Source of the DNA: Tolypothrix bouteillei VB521301
GTDB taxonomy: Bacteria > Cyanobacteriota > Cyanobacteriia > Cyanobacteriales > Nostocaceae
Length of the DNA: 64,000 bases
Direction: 5' to 3'
Assembly (NCBI RefSeq): GCF_000760695.4
Contig: NZ_JHEG04000002.1
Coordinates: forward strand, 390,740 to 454,739
The translations under genes and the position numbers were made by a program. The notes below the pieces were generated by a model. That model ran no database searches. It saw nothing but the letters and a program-made list of their open reading frames with translations, and was not told where the DNA came from. Below, in pieces: positions 1 through 10,656 of this stretch. Every line of letters starts with the position of its first letter. Position 1 is the first letter of the stretch.

Positions 1-1
1 C

Positions 2-1891
2 TTGACAGCACTTTCTCATGCAATGGAAGACCTGGTTTTGGTAGGAACTGATAAGCCTCTAGTGCTCGCTAATTTTCAGCAAGAGCGTTACTACCTTCAA
101 GAAACCCGCCGCTATCAAAGAATTGCTCAGCGTACAGACCAAGTTTATGTCCTTGCTGCGGCGGAAGCAAATTTTAAGAAGATTTCAGATTCATTGGTGG
201 CAATTCCCTTCCATCCCGAAGATGCACTAGCACAAGAATGGCATCTCGTAATTATCGGACAAAAATATAGCGCTTGCATCGTTTGCCAAGAATACGCTTC
301 TCCTGTCGATGGTTCATCGTTAGATCAAGCAAGACAATTTAAAGGGATATGGACGTTTGAGCGTGATGTGAGTATTTCTGCAGCTAAACTCTTGATGGAA
401 AGGATTTTGAACTACAGACCGGACTTAGCTGGTAAAGTTGAAGTGGCGCGGCAACGCTACGGTCTGACTCAAGTAAATTCAGAGCGAACCGCAGACAATC
501 GAGTACTGGAAATTGACGCACGATTGTTTACAGATCGATTGGTGACATATTTACAAAACAGTCAGTACAAGCAACTCAAAGCTTACCGCACGATTACAAA
601 AAAAGAACGTCAGGAACGTCTGATCAACACCATTAGCGCGGCTATTCGTCAATCACTCAATCCAGAAGAGATTTTTGCAGTGACAGTGAAGGAACTCGCT
701 CAAGTGTTCAGTCCCTGTCGCTGTCTGCTTTACCTCTACCATCCCAAAGAAAAACCGACACCCATTGAGTATGAAGCCCTAGCTTATGGGTTAGCTTCAT
801 TAAAGGGAAAAATTTGGTCTTTAGCACAGCATCCCCTTTTTGAGACGGTTCTATCTCAAGATAAAGCAGTTGCGATCGCTGACACAACCCAAGATTTGGG
901 CATTCAAGCGTACCCGGATTTGAGCCAGCAACTACAAGCGTTTGGCATCAGGTCTTGTCTTGTGGTGTCCATTCGCTATCATCAAAAGTGGTTGGGAATT
1001 TTAGAATTGCACCACTGCGGTCTAGAACCACATATTTGGAATGATTCGGACAAGGCATTGGTAGAAGCGATCGCAACTCAAGTGGCAGTTGCCCTCATCC
1101 AAGCTCAAGAATACAGCAATTTAGAAACTTTAAATCACCAACTTGCAGCGTTAGAACGGACACAAAGCAACTTGATTGCGATAGTCGGGCATGAATTGCG
1201 GACACCTCTATCAACCATCCAAGTATGCTTGGAAAGTATATCTAACGAACCAGATATGCCTATCGAATTTCAGCAAACTATGTTGCAAACGGCTCTTGCT
1301 GATTCAGAACGGATGCGGCGACTGATTCAAGATTTTCTTACCCTTTCTCGGTTAGAAGGGGGTTGGCTGAACTGGCATATAGAACCCGTTTCCATCCAAA
1401 CCTGTTTGGACTTAGTTATTAGTAGCTTGAGAAGAAACCAAGCAGAGCGAACTTTACCTTCCATTCTTCTAGAATTGCCTTCCGAGCTACCTTTAGTTCT
1501 TGCTGACGGCGATGGGTTAACCGAAGTTGTAAGCAAACTTTTAGACAATGCGTGCAAATTCACTAATTCCAAAGGAAAAGTGACCGTTCGCGCTCAAATT
1601 TTTAATGTAGAAGAGAGCGTGGCTCAAGGAAAGGAAAAAAAATCTCAAATGTTAGAAGTTATTATCGCAGACACCGGACGTGGGATAGAGCCAAATCAGC
1701 TAGAAGCTATTTTTGCGCGTTTTTATCAGGAAGAAGGGTTCATGCAACGGACAATTGGGGGAACTGGATTGGGTTTGGCAATTTGCCGCCAAATTGTTGA
1801 AAAATTAGGAGGCAAAATTTGGGCAGTTTCCCCAGGAAGAGAACAAGGTGCAGAATTCCACTTTACATTACCTGTAGCACAAGGCGTTTAG
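2..1891 (+). CDS. DICT-GAF sensor histidine kinase (5' end outside window)
   Basis: Cytoplasmic sensor kinase of a two-component system. The N-terminal ~140 residues resemble the DICT sensory domain that often precedes GAF and kinase domains in cyanobacteria. A GAF domain follows (~200-365), then HisKA with the phospho-acceptor His near residue 397 (GHELRTP), then HATPase_c with an N box (LLDNACKFT), DTGRGIE and GGTGLGLAIC. No membrane segment is seen. The first in-frame codon usable as a start is TTG at base 2, and the frame is open to the window edge, so the true start is probably upstream. A stem-loop with a T-run lies 135 bp after the stop. The input signal is unknown. Confidence 0.88.
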   Translation: MTALSHAMEDLVLVGTDKPLVLANFQQERYYLQETRRYQRIAQRTDQVYVLAAAEANFKKISDSLVAIPFHPEDALAQEWHLVIIGQKYSACIVCQEYASPVDGSSLDQARQFKGIWTFERDVSISAAKLLMERILNYRPDLAGKVEVARQRYGLTQVNSERTADNRVLEIDARLFTDRLVTYLQNSQYKQLKAYRTITKKERQERLINTISAAIRQSLNPEEIFAVTVKELAQVFSPCRCLLYLYHPKEKPTPIEYEALAYGLASLKGKIWSLAQHPLFETVLSQDKAVAIADTTQDLGIQAYPDLSQQLQAFGIRSCLVVSIRYHQKWLGILELHHCGLEPHIWNDSDKALVEAIATQVAVALIQAQEYSNLETLNHQLAALERTQSNLIAIVGHELRTPLSTIQVCLESISNEPDMPIEFQQTMLQTALADSERMRRLIQDFLTLSRLEGGWLNWHIEPVSIQTCLDLVISSLRRNQAERTLPSILLELPSELPLVLADGDGLTEVVSKLLDNACKFTNSKGKVTVRAQIFNVEESVAQGKEKKSQMLEVIIADTGRGIEPNQLEAIFARFYQEEGFMQRTIGGTGLGLAICRQIVEKLGGKIWAVSPGREQGAEFHFTLPVAQGV

Positions 1892-2026
1892 CTGAGGTGG
1901 CGATCGGCCTGACCTCTCTAAGCATCTCAAAATCTTTTACGACGTCCGTTACTGCATAACCAAATTTTGCTGTCATCTATAAATAAACAACCGTAAGGAC
2001 AACAACTACAACACCGTGACTCTATC

Positions 2027-2056
2027 CCCTTTTTCTGATGGAAAAGGGTTTTTTTT
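2027..2056 (+). terminator. Rho-independent terminator after the DICT kinase
   Basis: A seven-base stem (CCCTTTT / AAAAGGG) with an eight-base loop is followed by eight T residues. It is positioned to end transcription of the upstream kinase before the convergent moaE gene. Confidence 0.75.
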
Positions 2057-2092
2057 GAGTATTAATTACTAGTCACTGAGCGCCATTTGCTA

Positions 2093-2575
2093 TTAATGTT
2101 CGCACGCACCAATGCTGACCCAGCTACTCGAACCATCTTCCCAGTGTTCCTTCTTCCAAATAGGGGCATTGTGTTTGAGAGTATCAATTGCGTAACGACA
2201 AGCTTCAAATGCTTCGGAACGGTGGGGACAACCTATCGCAACTAAAACGCTGATTTCACCAATATGCAAACGCCCGACACGATGATGAATGACAACACGA
2301 TTGACATCAGACCATTGCTGTCGAATATCGGCAGCAATTTGGAAAAATACTCGCAATGCCATAGGTTCGTAAGCTTGATACTCTAGAGCGACTACAGGTT
2401 TGCCATCTGTTTGATTGCGAACCGTACCACTCATAACTACCACCGCGCCATTTGCAGGAGCGTCTGCTTTTGAATAAACTTCTTCTAGAGACAATGGCGC
2501 AAAAGTAATAGCAAAGTTGTCTTCAGCGTTTGGTTTTATAGAAGTCGCAAATGGATCGGTTACAACTGAGTTCAT
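2093..2575 (-). CDS. moaE: Molybdopterin synthase catalytic subunit MoaE
   Basis: MoaE transfers sulfur from the MoaD thiocarboxylate to precursor Z to make molybdopterin, the step before Mo-cofactor. The 160-residue length fits the family. Visible hallmarks are the SGTVRNQTDG segment, ALEYQAYEPMA, the HHRVGRLHIGE motif, and PIWKKE with the catalytic lysines near the C-terminus. About 25 extra N-terminal residues precede the conserved core, so translation could begin slightly later. No moaD or other cofactor gene is adjacent; its neighbours are sensor kinases, so it seems to stand alone. Confidence 0.93.
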   Translation of the reverse strand: MNSVVTDPFATSIKPNAEDNFAITFAPLSLEEVYSKADAPANGAVVVMSGTVRNQTDGKPVVALEYQAYEPMALRVFFQIAADIRQQWSDVNRVVIHHRVGRLHIGEISVLVAIGCPHRSEAFEACRYAIDTLKHNAPIWKKEHWEDGSSSWVSIGACEH

Positions 2576-2612
2576 GTGAGTCAGCTTTGGATTACCTACT
2601 CTACTTATGTTA

Positions 2613-2660
2613 CATGGATTCTCCTCACCCCCAACCCTTTTACCTAAAGGAGAGGGTAAA
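2613..2660. repeat. Pyrimidine-rich intergenic palindromic repeat
   Basis: A CCTCACCCCCAACCC run is followed by a short AGGAGAGGG complement. I recognise this layout as an intergenic repeat widespread in filamentous cyanobacteria. It lies upstream of moaE. The rest of 2661-3015 is AT-rich and shows no gene. Confidence 0.45.
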
Positions 2661-3015
2661 ATAAATTAAGCTTTGTTACATATTTTTTACAAACACGGAT
2701 GCATTATTTAGTCTCAGATAAAGTTACTTAATTTAAAAAAAAAACCATGTCATCCTTCTACAGAGGTATTACTATAATTAAAGTGACAAAATTATATAAC
2801 TTCATCTGAGAAATCAGATAGTCACTCAATTTTCCGTCAACTTTAGCGAAAGTTTGATTGAAAATCCTGTTATTCCCCTGTAACTCCAGCCGTCTCTCCA
2901 GTCGGCAGTGCTTTTCAGCAATTATTCTTTAATAATATCCCTGCTGGTCCATCTAACTAACTATAAGCGACGGGTATTCTCAAGCCAGAATTCAGCAGTA
3001 CTAGGAAACATATCA

Positions 3016-5832
3016 ATGAACTGTATTTTGTCTAAAAATGAAGCTACGAGGCTAAAAGTTCTCTATAAGTATCAAATTCTCGACACTTCACCAGAACAGG
3101 CATTTGATGATTTGGTATTCCTAGCTGCCCAAATATGTGCTACACCAATTGCTCTGATCAATTTTATTGACGCTGAACGTCAGTGGTTTAAAGCTAAAAT
3201 CGGGCTAGATATGAAAGAAATACCGAGAGATGTCGGTATTTGTCCTTTCTGTATCGGACAGTCTGACATCTTAATTATTCTTGATACTTGGGCTGACGAA
3301 CGGTTTTCCACTAGCCCTGTCGTCACTTCTGCGCCCTACGTAAGATTTTATGCGGGTGTCCCTTTGATAGCTCCAGAAGGAGAAGCGATTGGAACTCTAT
3401 GTGTTGTTGATAGTGTACCGCGTCAGAACTTTACAACAGAACAAGAAGAGTCACTCAAGGCGCTCGCTCGCTTAGTCATGAGACAATTAGAACTCCGTCG
3501 CAATTTAACAGAAGTAGCAAATATAAAAACCGAGTACAAGCAAGCACAACAAGCATTGCGGCAAAGTGAATCTGTCCTCAGCAGTTTCTTTGACAGTGCG
3601 CCGATGATGATGGGAGTAGTTGAACTGCTCAATGATGACATTTTACACATTTCCAATAACGCTGCAACAGCTAAATTCTTCTGTCTAGCTCCAAACCAGA
3701 TGCGGAATTGTCGGGCTAAAGAGATGGGTTTGCCAGAAGAAACCGTGCGCTGCTGGTTGAATTACTACCGTCAGGCAGAACGCACCCAATTACCTGTAAC
3801 CTTTGAGTATCCTCACCTTACAGTTGAACCTAACAGGTGGCTGAAAGCTACTGTTTCTACGATCGTGGAAAGTTCTACCACAGCACAGCGTTTTGCTTAT
3901 ATTATTGAGGATATCACCGAACGCAAGCAATCAGAAGAAACATTACGCTGGAAAGAAGCTCTTTTGCGCTCAATGACTGGTGTTTCTCCTTTAGCATTTT
4001 ATGTTGTAGATCGCCGCAATGGAGAAATTCTATATTTTAACGAACGCTTTTGTGAAATTTGGAATATTGAACACCTAAAAACACAAATGGAATGCGGTGG
4101 ACTGAAACATGAGGATGTGATAGAAGTTTGCTGCCAATTTACAGATATCTCACCTTTTAGCGCATGTCAGCATTTACCAAGCGAGACTTGCGAATGTGAA
4201 GATGAACTTTTATTAAGGGATGGTCGGGTGATTCGGCGGTTTTCCAGACGCATCCGCGATGAAAACGACCAGTATTTTGCACGATTGTATATTTTTGAAG
4301 ATATTACTTCTCGCAAGCTCGCAGAACAGCAAATCCGCGAACAAGCTGCACTGCTTGATATTGCAACTGATGCCATTGTTGTACGGGATTTAAAGAATAA
4401 GATTTTGCTTTGGAACAAAAGTGCTGAGAAAATTTACGGTTGGGAAGCAAAAGAAGCAATTGGCAAGAATGCTAGTGAATTTTTATATAGGAAACCCAGC
4501 CCGCACCATTTAGAAATTTTTAATAGCGTTTTAGAAAATGGTTCTTGGCAAGGTGAATTACAAAACATTACTAAATCGGGTAAAGAAATAATAGTTGAAA
4601 GTCGTTGGACATTAGTTAGAGATGAGTATTCTCAACCCAAATCTATTCTGGTTGTAGATACTGATATTACTCAGAAAAAACAACTAGAAAAGCAATTTTT
4701 ACGAGCTCAACGCATGGAAAGTATAGGAACTTTAGCTAGTGGAATTGCTCACGATCTCAATAATGTTTTGTCTCCCATTTTAATGTCAGTACAAATGCTG
4801 AAGGCCAAATCTCGCGATGAACGCAGTCAGCAAATATTGACAATTGTAGACAATAATGCAAAACGAGGTGCTGACTTGGTGAAACAAGTGCTTTCTTTTG
4901 CTAGGGGAATTGAAGGCGATCGCACTGTCCTCCAAATCAGGCATTTAATCTTAGAGATGAAGCAAATTGTCGAGCAAACTTTTCCAAAATCTATAACTAT
5001 TCAAACACAAGTTGAGCCAGATTTATTACCCGTGCGAGGTGACAGCACGCAATTGCATCAAGTCTTAATGAATTTGTGCTTAAATGCGCGAGATGCAATG
5101 CCCAAGGGTGGGACTTTAAAAATTTCTGCGAAGAATATTTTGATTGATGAAAACTTTGCAAAAATGCATCTTGATGCTAAAGAAGGCTCTTATATTGTTC
5201 TCACAGTGACCGATACGGGAGTAGGAATTTCCAACCAACTCTTAGATAGAATTTTTGAACCATTTTTTACGACAAAAGAGTTTGGCAAAGGGACAGGTTT
5301 GGGGCTTTCAACAGTCATGGGTATTGTTAAAGGTCACGATGGTTTTGTCAGTGTATCAAGTAGTGTAGGTCAAGGAACAAAATTTAAGATTTATGTACCA
5401 ACTGTTCAAACAGTAGAAACACAGCAGGTAGAAGATTTAAAAGTACCCGCAGGATATGGAGAATGGATTTTGGTCGTAGACGATGAAGCGGCTGTAAGAG
5501 AAATTACTAAAGTTTCTCTAGAAAGCCATAATTATAAAGTCATTACTGCAAGTGATGGTATAGAAGCACTGGCAATTTATGCTCAGTATAAAAATAAAAT
5601 TAGTGCAGCCATTATTGATATGATGATGCCAAATATGGATGGAGCAACGACCATTTGTGCATTACAAAAAATGAACCCACTAATACGCATTGTTGGTGTC
5701 AGCGGGCTGACAACGAGCGAACAAGTCCCTTTTGAGACAAATTCTCCAATAACAGCATTTTTGCCCAAACCCTACACAGCACAGGAATTATTACAAACTT
5801 TACATAGTGTTATTACAGTGAACCATGATTGA
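3016..5832 (+). CDS. GAF-PAS-PAS-PAS hybrid histidine kinase with C-terminal receiver
   Basis: Soluble hybrid sensor kinase of 938 residues. The order is an N-terminal GAF domain opening with the usual YQILDTSPEQAFDDL segment (~15-165), a first PAS (~200-320), a second PAS-like domain (~330-440), a third PAS (~450-560), HisKA with His near 579 (GIAHDLNN), HATPase_c ([16 protein letters not shown]) and a receiver with phospho-acceptor Asp near 868 and Lys in LPKPYT. I prefer the ATG at 3016 over the more upstream one at 2908, because an AGGA sits about 10 bp before it and the family normally starts there. It heads a run of four co-directional signalling genes and is a paralogue of the gene at 8764. 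Confidence 0.9.
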   Translation: MNCILSKNEATRLKVLYKYQILDTSPEQAFDDLVFLAAQICATPIALINFIDAERQWFKAKIGLDMKEIPRDVGICPFCIGQSDILIILDTWADERFSTSPVVTSAPYVRFYAGVPLIAPEGEAIGTLCVVDSVPRQNFTTEQEESLKALARLVMRQLELRRNLTEVANIKTEYKQAQQALRQSESVLSSFFDSAPMMMGVVELLNDDILHISNNAATAKFFCLAPNQMRNCRAKEMGLPEETVRCWLNYYRQAERTQLPVTFEYPHLTVEPNRWLKATVSTIVESSTTAQRFAYIIEDITERKQSEETLRWKEALLRSMTGVSPLAFYVVDRRNGEILYFNERFCEIWNIEHLKTQMECGGLKHEDVIEVCCQFTDISPFSACQHLPSETCECEDELLLRDGRVIRRFSRRIRDENDQYFARLYIFEDITSRKLAEQQIREQAALLDIATDAIVVRDLKNKILLWNKSAEKIYGWEAKEAIGKNASEFLYRKPSPHHLEIFNSVLENGSWQGELQNITKSGKEIIVESRWTLVRDEYSQPKSILVVDTDITQKKQLEKQFLRAQRMESIGTLASGIAHDLNNVLSPILMSVQMLKAKSRDERSQQILTIVDNNAKRGADLVKQVLSFARGIEGDRTVLQIRHLILEMKQIVEQTFPKSITIQTQVEPDLLPVRGDSTQLHQVLMNLCLNARDAMPKGGTLKISAKNILIDENFAKMHLDAKEGSYIVLTVTDTGVGISNQLLDRIFEPFFTTKEFGKGTGLGLSTVMGIVKGHDGFVSVSSSVGQGTKFKIYVPTVQTVETQQVEDLKVPAGYGEWILVVDDEAAVREITKVSLESHNYKVITASDGIEALAIYAQYKNKISAAIIDMMMPNMDGATTICALQKMNPLIRIVGVSGLTTSEQVPFETNSPITAFLPKPYTAQELLQTLHSVITVNHD

Positions 5833-6042
5833 TGATTCCCTTTCCTCTATACAATAACCGGAGAAAGGTAGAGGGCAGAAGAAAGAATTGTTAGCTTTTA
5901 TACAAGATTAAGTCCTCTGTCCTCTGTCAAACAGTTTAAAACCTCTGACTGGATCGCGAAGGGAGTAATTTCTATACGTCAACACTCAAGAAACCAAGTT
6001 CATAATTCATAGTTTATAGTCGAATTAATTGCTATTAACCAA

Positions 6043-6066
6043 TGACCAATGACCGGTCACTGGTCA
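6043..6066. repeat. Short inverted heptamer repeat (TGACCAA type)
   Basis: TGACCAATGACC is followed immediately by GGTCACTGGTCA, giving a near-perfect 12-bp dyad just before the ATG at 6076. The TGGTCAC unit recurs at 52703-52744. Such short tandem repeats are typical intergenic filler in heterocystous cyanobacteria, but this one could also fold in the 5' leader. Confidence 0.6.
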
Positions 6067-6075
6067 GTGTTAAAA

Positions 6076-8190
6076 ATGACAAATTTAATACTAATTGTAG
6101 ATGACGATAATATAATAAGGTTACAAATGCGACAGTTACTACAACAAGTAGGATTTCGAGTCGCAGAAGCGTCTGATGGCGAGCAAGCATTAGCTGTTTA
6201 CAAGGAACAACAACCAGATATGGTGCTGTTAGACGCTATGATGCCAGTTATGGATGGCTTTACCTGCTGTAGCCAATTACAAGCACTTCCTGGTGGTGCA
6301 ACAACACCCATATTAATGATTACTGGTCTTTACGACCAAGTATCCGTAGATAAAGCTTTTGCTGCAGGTGCCACTGATTACATTACCAAACCAATTCAAT
6401 GGCAGGTTTTGCGTCAGCGAGTGCGCCGCATATTGGCAGCCCGCCGTGCCATGCAAGAATTGGAAGTCTATGCCAATCGTCAGGCGCTGGTAGCAGAACT
6501 CAGTCAAATGGCATTAGCTGGGTTGAATTTGACTGCATTGATGCAAAAAACTGTAGCTCTTGTTTCCCGCAGCCTTGAGGTTGAGTATTGTCATATTTTG
6601 GAACTTTTGCCAGATGGTAATACCTTACAAGTAGTGGCAGGATCTAGCTGGCATTCAGAACTTGTAGGACAAGCCAAGGTGAGTGCTCGAAGTGATTCTC
6701 AAGCCGGATATACCCTGCGTTCTCAAGAACCGACCATTGTTAACAATTTCCTTACGGAAACACGCTTTGGAAAACCACAACTATTACAGGACGACTCTAT
6801 AGTCAGTAGTGTGTCATTGCTTATTCACGGTAAAGAGCGTCCTTTTGGAGTTTTGGAAGGTTACACAACAAGAACCCGCACTTTTAGCAAAGAAGACATT
6901 TACTTCTTGCAAGCTGTGACTAATGTGCTGGCAACTGCTATTGAACGCCAGAAAGTTGAAGATGTCCTCAGAGGAAACGAACAGCGATCGCAATTATTTT
7001 CCGACATTACGCTGAAAATTCGTCAGTCTTTACAAATTGATGAAATTCTTCAAACGAGTGTTACAGAAGTCCAAGATTTGTTGCAAGCAGACCGCGTCCT
7101 CATTTTTCGATTGCTGTCTGATGGTACGGGAGTTATCGTGCAAGAAGCTGTTGTACCCGGATTTCTGAAAGTTCTCGGACACAATTTGGAAGATCCCTGC
7201 TTTAATGAGGATTACGTTCAACAATACCGTCTCGGACGCATTAGTTCTGTCAGCAACATTGAACAAGCAAACATCGCACCTTGCTACTTAGAATTTTTAC
7301 AAAAATTAGGTGTCAAAGCTAACTTAATTGTACCGATTCTTTTAAAGAATAAACTGTGGGGATTGCTCATTGCTCATCAATGCGCTCATCCTCGAGAATG
7401 GACGAGTTGGGAAACCGAACTTTTAAAACAGTTAGCAGATCAAATAGGAATTGCTCTAGCTCAAGCCCAGCTTTTAGAACAGGAAACTCGTCAAAGACAA
7501 GAACTGGCTCGTTCTAATGAGGAACTGCAACAATTTGCCTTTATTGCTTCTCACGATCTGCAAGAACCACTGCGTAAGATAAAAACCTTTGGAGAACGGT
7601 TGAAAGCAACTTGTAATGATGCATTGACCGAACAGGGGCAAGATTATTTAGAACGGATGCAAAATGCAACCCACAGGATGCAAGCTTTAATCGAAGATTT
7701 ACTGACGCTTTCACGAGTTACAACTAGGGCAAAACCTTTTGAGCGACTGGATCTTGCTCAAGTAACGCAAGAGGTGTTATCCGATTTAGAAATACGTATC
7801 CTACAAACACAAGCGCTTGTAGAGTTAGGGGATTTACCCACCGTTCATGCAGATCCGCTACAAATGCGCCAGTTGCTTCAAAACCTTATTGGCAACGCTT
7901 TAAAATTTCACCGCAAAGGCATTTCACCTATTGTCAAAATTTACGCTCAACAAGATACTGCCGGACACGACCAACTTATTATTGAAGATAACGGTATTGG
8001 CTTTGACGAAAAGTATCTTGACCGAATTTTCAACGTTTTTCAACGTTTGCACGGACGTAACGAATATGAAGGAACGGGTATGGGCTTAGCCATTGCTCGC
8101 AAAATAGTAGAACGTCACGGTTGGAGTATCACTGCATACAGCCAATTAGGTCAAGGCTCGAAATTTATCGTTTCGCTCGCTTTTCATTGA
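6076..8190 (+). CDS. REC-GAF-GAF histidine kinase
   Basis: Sensor kinase with a receiver at its N-terminus (~1-125, phospho-acceptor near Asp53, Lys in ITKPIQ), two GAF domains (~150-300 and ~310-470), HisKA with His near 493 in ASHDLQEPLRK, and HATPase_c (DNGIGFD, GTGMGLAIA). The ASHDLQEPLRKI H-box is the type common in phytochrome-related kinases, which often work with small Rcp-type receivers; one such receiver is encoded next. No conserved chromophore Cys-His pair is obvious in either GAF domain, so light sensing is not supported. The start is set at 6076 because the residues from the upstream GTG-frame extension are not conserved-looking. Confidence 0.9.
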   Translation: MTNLILIVDDDNIIRLQMRQLLQQVGFRVAEASDGEQALAVYKEQQPDMVLLDAMMPVMDGFTCCSQLQALPGGATTPILMITGLYDQVSVDKAFAAGATDYITKPIQWQVLRQRVRRILAARRAMQELEVYANRQALVAELSQMALAGLNLTALMQKTVALVSRSLEVEYCHILELLPDGNTLQVVAGSSWHSELVGQAKVSARSDSQAGYTLRSQEPTIVNNFLTETRFGKPQLLQDDSIVSSVSLLIHGKERPFGVLEGYTTRTRTFSKEDIYFLQAVTNVLATAIERQKVEDVLRGNEQRSQLFSDITLKIRQSLQIDEILQTSVTEVQDLLQADRVLIFRLLSDGTGVIVQEAVVPGFLKVLGHNLEDPCFNEDYVQQYRLGRISSVSNIEQANIAPCYLEFLQKLGVKANLIVPILLKNKLWGLLIAHQCAHPREWTSWETELLKQLADQIGIALAQAQLLEQETRQRQELARSNEELQQFAFIASHDLQEPLRKIKTFGERLKATCNDALTEQGQDYLERMQNATHRMQALIEDLLTLSRVTTRAKPFERLDLAQVTQEVLSDLEIRILQTQALVELGDLPTVHADPLQMRQLLQNLIGNALKFHRKGISPIVKIYAQQDTAGHDQLIIEDNGIGFDEKYLDRIFNVFQRLHGRNEYEGTGMGLAIARKIVERHGWSITAYSQLGQGSKFIVSLAFH

Positions 8191-8299
8191 TAAGGTTTAT
8201 CATACTTCCATAGGTGTAAAAAGATGACAACCTAAATCCTCTATTGGTTGTATTTTGACGGTCGATTAACAATAAACCCTCAAAAGGAGAGAATATAGA

Positions 8300-8746
8300 G
8301 TGAAAGGTCGGCATACAACCATCACAATTTTGATGGCTGAAGATGATGAGGACGATCGTATGTTAGTTCGTGAGGCATTGACAGAAAGTCGATTGACTCA
8401 TGAATTGCATATTGTCACTGATGGGGAAGAGTTAATGGATTATCTCCAGTGGCGTGGTAAGTACGCCGATAAAAATATTGCACCCCGTCCGGGTTTAATT
8501 TTGCTAGATTTAAATATGCCTAAAAAAGATGGTCGTGAAGCTCTCAAAGAAATTAAAGCTGATACTCAACTCAGAAAAATTCCGATTGTTGTGCTGACGA
8601 CCTCTAGGGCAGAGGAAGATATTCACAGTACTTACGATTTGGGTGCGAATTCGTTCATTATCAAACCGACGACTTTTGCATCTTTGGTTGAGGTGATGAG
8701 GACAATAGGAAAATACTGGTTTGACATCGTAGAACTGCCACTATAA
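8300..8746 (+). CDS. Rcp-type single-domain response regulator
   Basis: A 148-residue stand-alone receiver with no output domain. The acidic pocket (EDDEDDR), the phospho-acceptor near Asp70 (LLDLNMPKKDG), the TTS switch residues and IIKPTT lysine motif are all present. The length and the NMPKKDGREAL motif match Rcp1-like partners of cyanobacterial phytochrome and GAF kinases. The start is GTG, backed by AAAGGAGA 9 bp upstream. It lies 109 bp after the REC-GAF-GAF kinase and 17 bp before the next hybrid kinase, which suggests it shuttles phosphate between them. That relay role is inferred from position. Confidence 0.88.
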   Translation: MKGRHTTITILMAEDDEDDRMLVREALTESRLTHELHIVTDGEELMDYLQWRGKYADKNIAPRPGLILLDLNMPKKDGREALKEIKADTQLRKIPIVVLTTSRAEEDIHSTYDLGANSFIIKPTTFASLVEVMRTIGKYWFDIVELPL

Positions 8747-8763
8747 AAAAGGAAGGCAGATAA

Positions 8764-10656
8764 ATGAAGCAAATTCCCATAAAAGTTCTTCTTGTTGATG
8801 ATGACGAAGATGATTACACGTTAACTCGTGATTGGTTTCGAGAATTCCAACTTTGCCACTGTAAGTTGGAATGGGTAAGCAATTATGAGTCAGCAAAGGA
8901 GGTAATAACAGCACATCAACATGATATTTATCTTGTTGATTACCGTTTGGGAGCGCAAAATGGTTTAGATCTGTTGCGCGAAGTTATATGTTTGGGCTGT
9001 TCTTCCCCAATTATTCTACTGACAGGTAAAGGAGACAGGGAAATAGACATTGAGGCTATGAAAGCAGGTGCAGCGGATTACTTAGAAAAAGGTCAATTGA
9101 CTGCGCCTCTGCTCGAACGAGCTATCCGCTATGCTTTTGAACGGAAAAGGGCGGAATTAAAAATACGCGAACAGGCAGCTTTATTGGATGTTGCCACAGA
9201 CGCAATTTTTGTATGTGATTTAGAAAATAAAATTTTATTTTGGAATAAAGCAGCTGAGAATCTTTATGCTTTGCGAGCCACTGAGGCGATTGGTAAGAAA
9301 ACTTTAGAACTGTGGGAAGAAAAAGATAGAGCCCAAGTACAAGTTGCTATTAATACTTTAATGAATAACGGTTCTTGGGAAGGAGAGTTACATCAAAAAA
9401 CCAAGTTAGGCAAACAAATTATTGTCGAGAGTCGCTGGACGCTAGTACAAGAGTTTGATAAAAAACCACAAACTATCCTGGTTGTTAATACTGATATTAC
9501 AGAAAAAAAAGAATTAGAAACACAATTTTTCCGTGCCCAGCGTTTGGAGAGTATTGGGACTTTGGCAGGCGGTATTGCTCATGACCTGAACAATGTTCTT
9601 GCGCCTATTTTGATGACCGCGCAGCTTCTGGAGTCACAACTTCACGATGAACGCAGTAAGCGGCTATTACCTATTTTGATATCTAATGCCAAACGCGGAG
9701 CCAATTTAGTTAAGCAAGTGCTTTCTTTTACTCGCGGTATAGAAGGCGAGCGTACTCTTTTGCAATTAACTCACTTAATAAGAGAAATCCAGCAAGTTGT
9801 AAAAGAAACATTTCCCAAATCTATTGAGTTTTCTTGTCAAGCACCACAAAATCTCTGGGCTGTTTCTGCAGACCCAACGCAACTACACCAAGTCTTAATG
9901 AATTTATGCGTGAACGCTCGCGATGCCATGCCCAATGGAGGTTCCCTCGTCATTTCTGCTGAGAATCTTTTTATTGATGAGAATTACGCGAGAATGCACA
10001 TAGATGCTCGTGTTGGGCGTTTTGTTATCATTTCTGTTACAGATAGTGGAATTGGTATCCCAACCGAGATTGTAGACCGCATTTTTGAACCATTTTTTAC
10101 CACTAAAGAAATTGGGAAAGGTACCGGTCTCGGTCTTTCTACAGTACTTGGTATCGTCAAAAGTCACAATGGCTTTATCAACGTATACAGTGAAGAAGGC
10201 AAAGGCAGCGAGTTTAAAGTGTATTTACCAGCACAAGAAGCCATAGAACCTCTCGAAGACCGAGAAATGGATTTCCCAAGCGGTAATGGAGAATTGATAT
10301 TGGTTGTAGATGACGAAGATTCAATTCGAGATATTACCAAAACATCCTTGGAGAGTAATAATTATAAAGTGCTCTTGGCGGGTGATGGCATTGAAGCAAT
10401 TGCCCTTTATGCCGAGTATCGAGATAAAATATCTCTTGTTTTGACAGATATGATCATGCCGTCCATGGATGGGTTGACAACCGTTCGCACGCTCCAAAAG
10501 ATTAATCCACAAGTGAAGATTATTGCCGTTAGCGGGCTTGCTTCCACTGAAAAAATCAATGCCATTACAGAAGTAGGGGTGAAAGCTTTTTTACCCAAAC
10601 CCTATACAGCAAAGCAACTTTTATTAAGTATTAAAGAGCTAATAGCTGATGGCTAA
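8764..10656 (+). CDS. REC-PAS-histidine kinase-REC hybrid protein
   Basis: Hybrid kinase of 630 residues. An N-terminal receiver (Asp59 in LVDYRLG, Lys in YLEKGQ) is followed by PAS (~140-255), HisKA with His near 273 (GIAHDLNN), HATPase_c ([16 protein letters not shown]) and a second receiver with Asp near 562 and LPKPYT. GGAAGG lies 8 bp before the ATG. From the PAS domain to the end it closely parallels the C-terminal half of the kinase at 3016, down to shared phrases such as [10 protein letters not shown] and FEPFFTTKE, so the two arose by duplication. It is the last gene of the signalling run. Confidence 0.9.
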   Translation: MKQIPIKVLLVDDDEDDYTLTRDWFREFQLCHCKLEWVSNYESAKEVITAHQHDIYLVDYRLGAQNGLDLLREVICLGCSSPIILLTGKGDREIDIEAMKAGAADYLEKGQLTAPLLERAIRYAFERKRAELKIREQAALLDVATDAIFVCDLENKILFWNKAAENLYALRATEAIGKKTLELWEEKDRAQVQVAINTLMNNGSWEGELHQKTKLGKQIIVESRWTLVQEFDKKPQTILVVNTDITEKKELETQFFRAQRLESIGTLAGGIAHDLNNVLAPILMTAQLLESQLHDERSKRLLPILISNAKRGANLVKQVLSFTRGIEGERTLLQLTHLIREIQQVVKETFPKSIEFSCQAPQNLWAVSADPTQLHQVLMNLCVNARDAMPNGGSLVISAENLFIDENYARMHIDARVGRFVIISVTDSGIGIPTEIVDRIFEPFFTTKEIGKGTGLGLSTVLGIVKSHNGFINVYSEEGKGSEFKVYLPAQEAIEPLEDREMDFPSGNGELILVVDDEDSIRDITKTSLESNNYKVLLAGDGIEAIALYAEYRDKISLVLTDMIMPSMDGLTTVRTLQKINPQVKIIAVSGLASTEKINAITEVGVKAFLPKPYTAKQLLLSIKELIADG

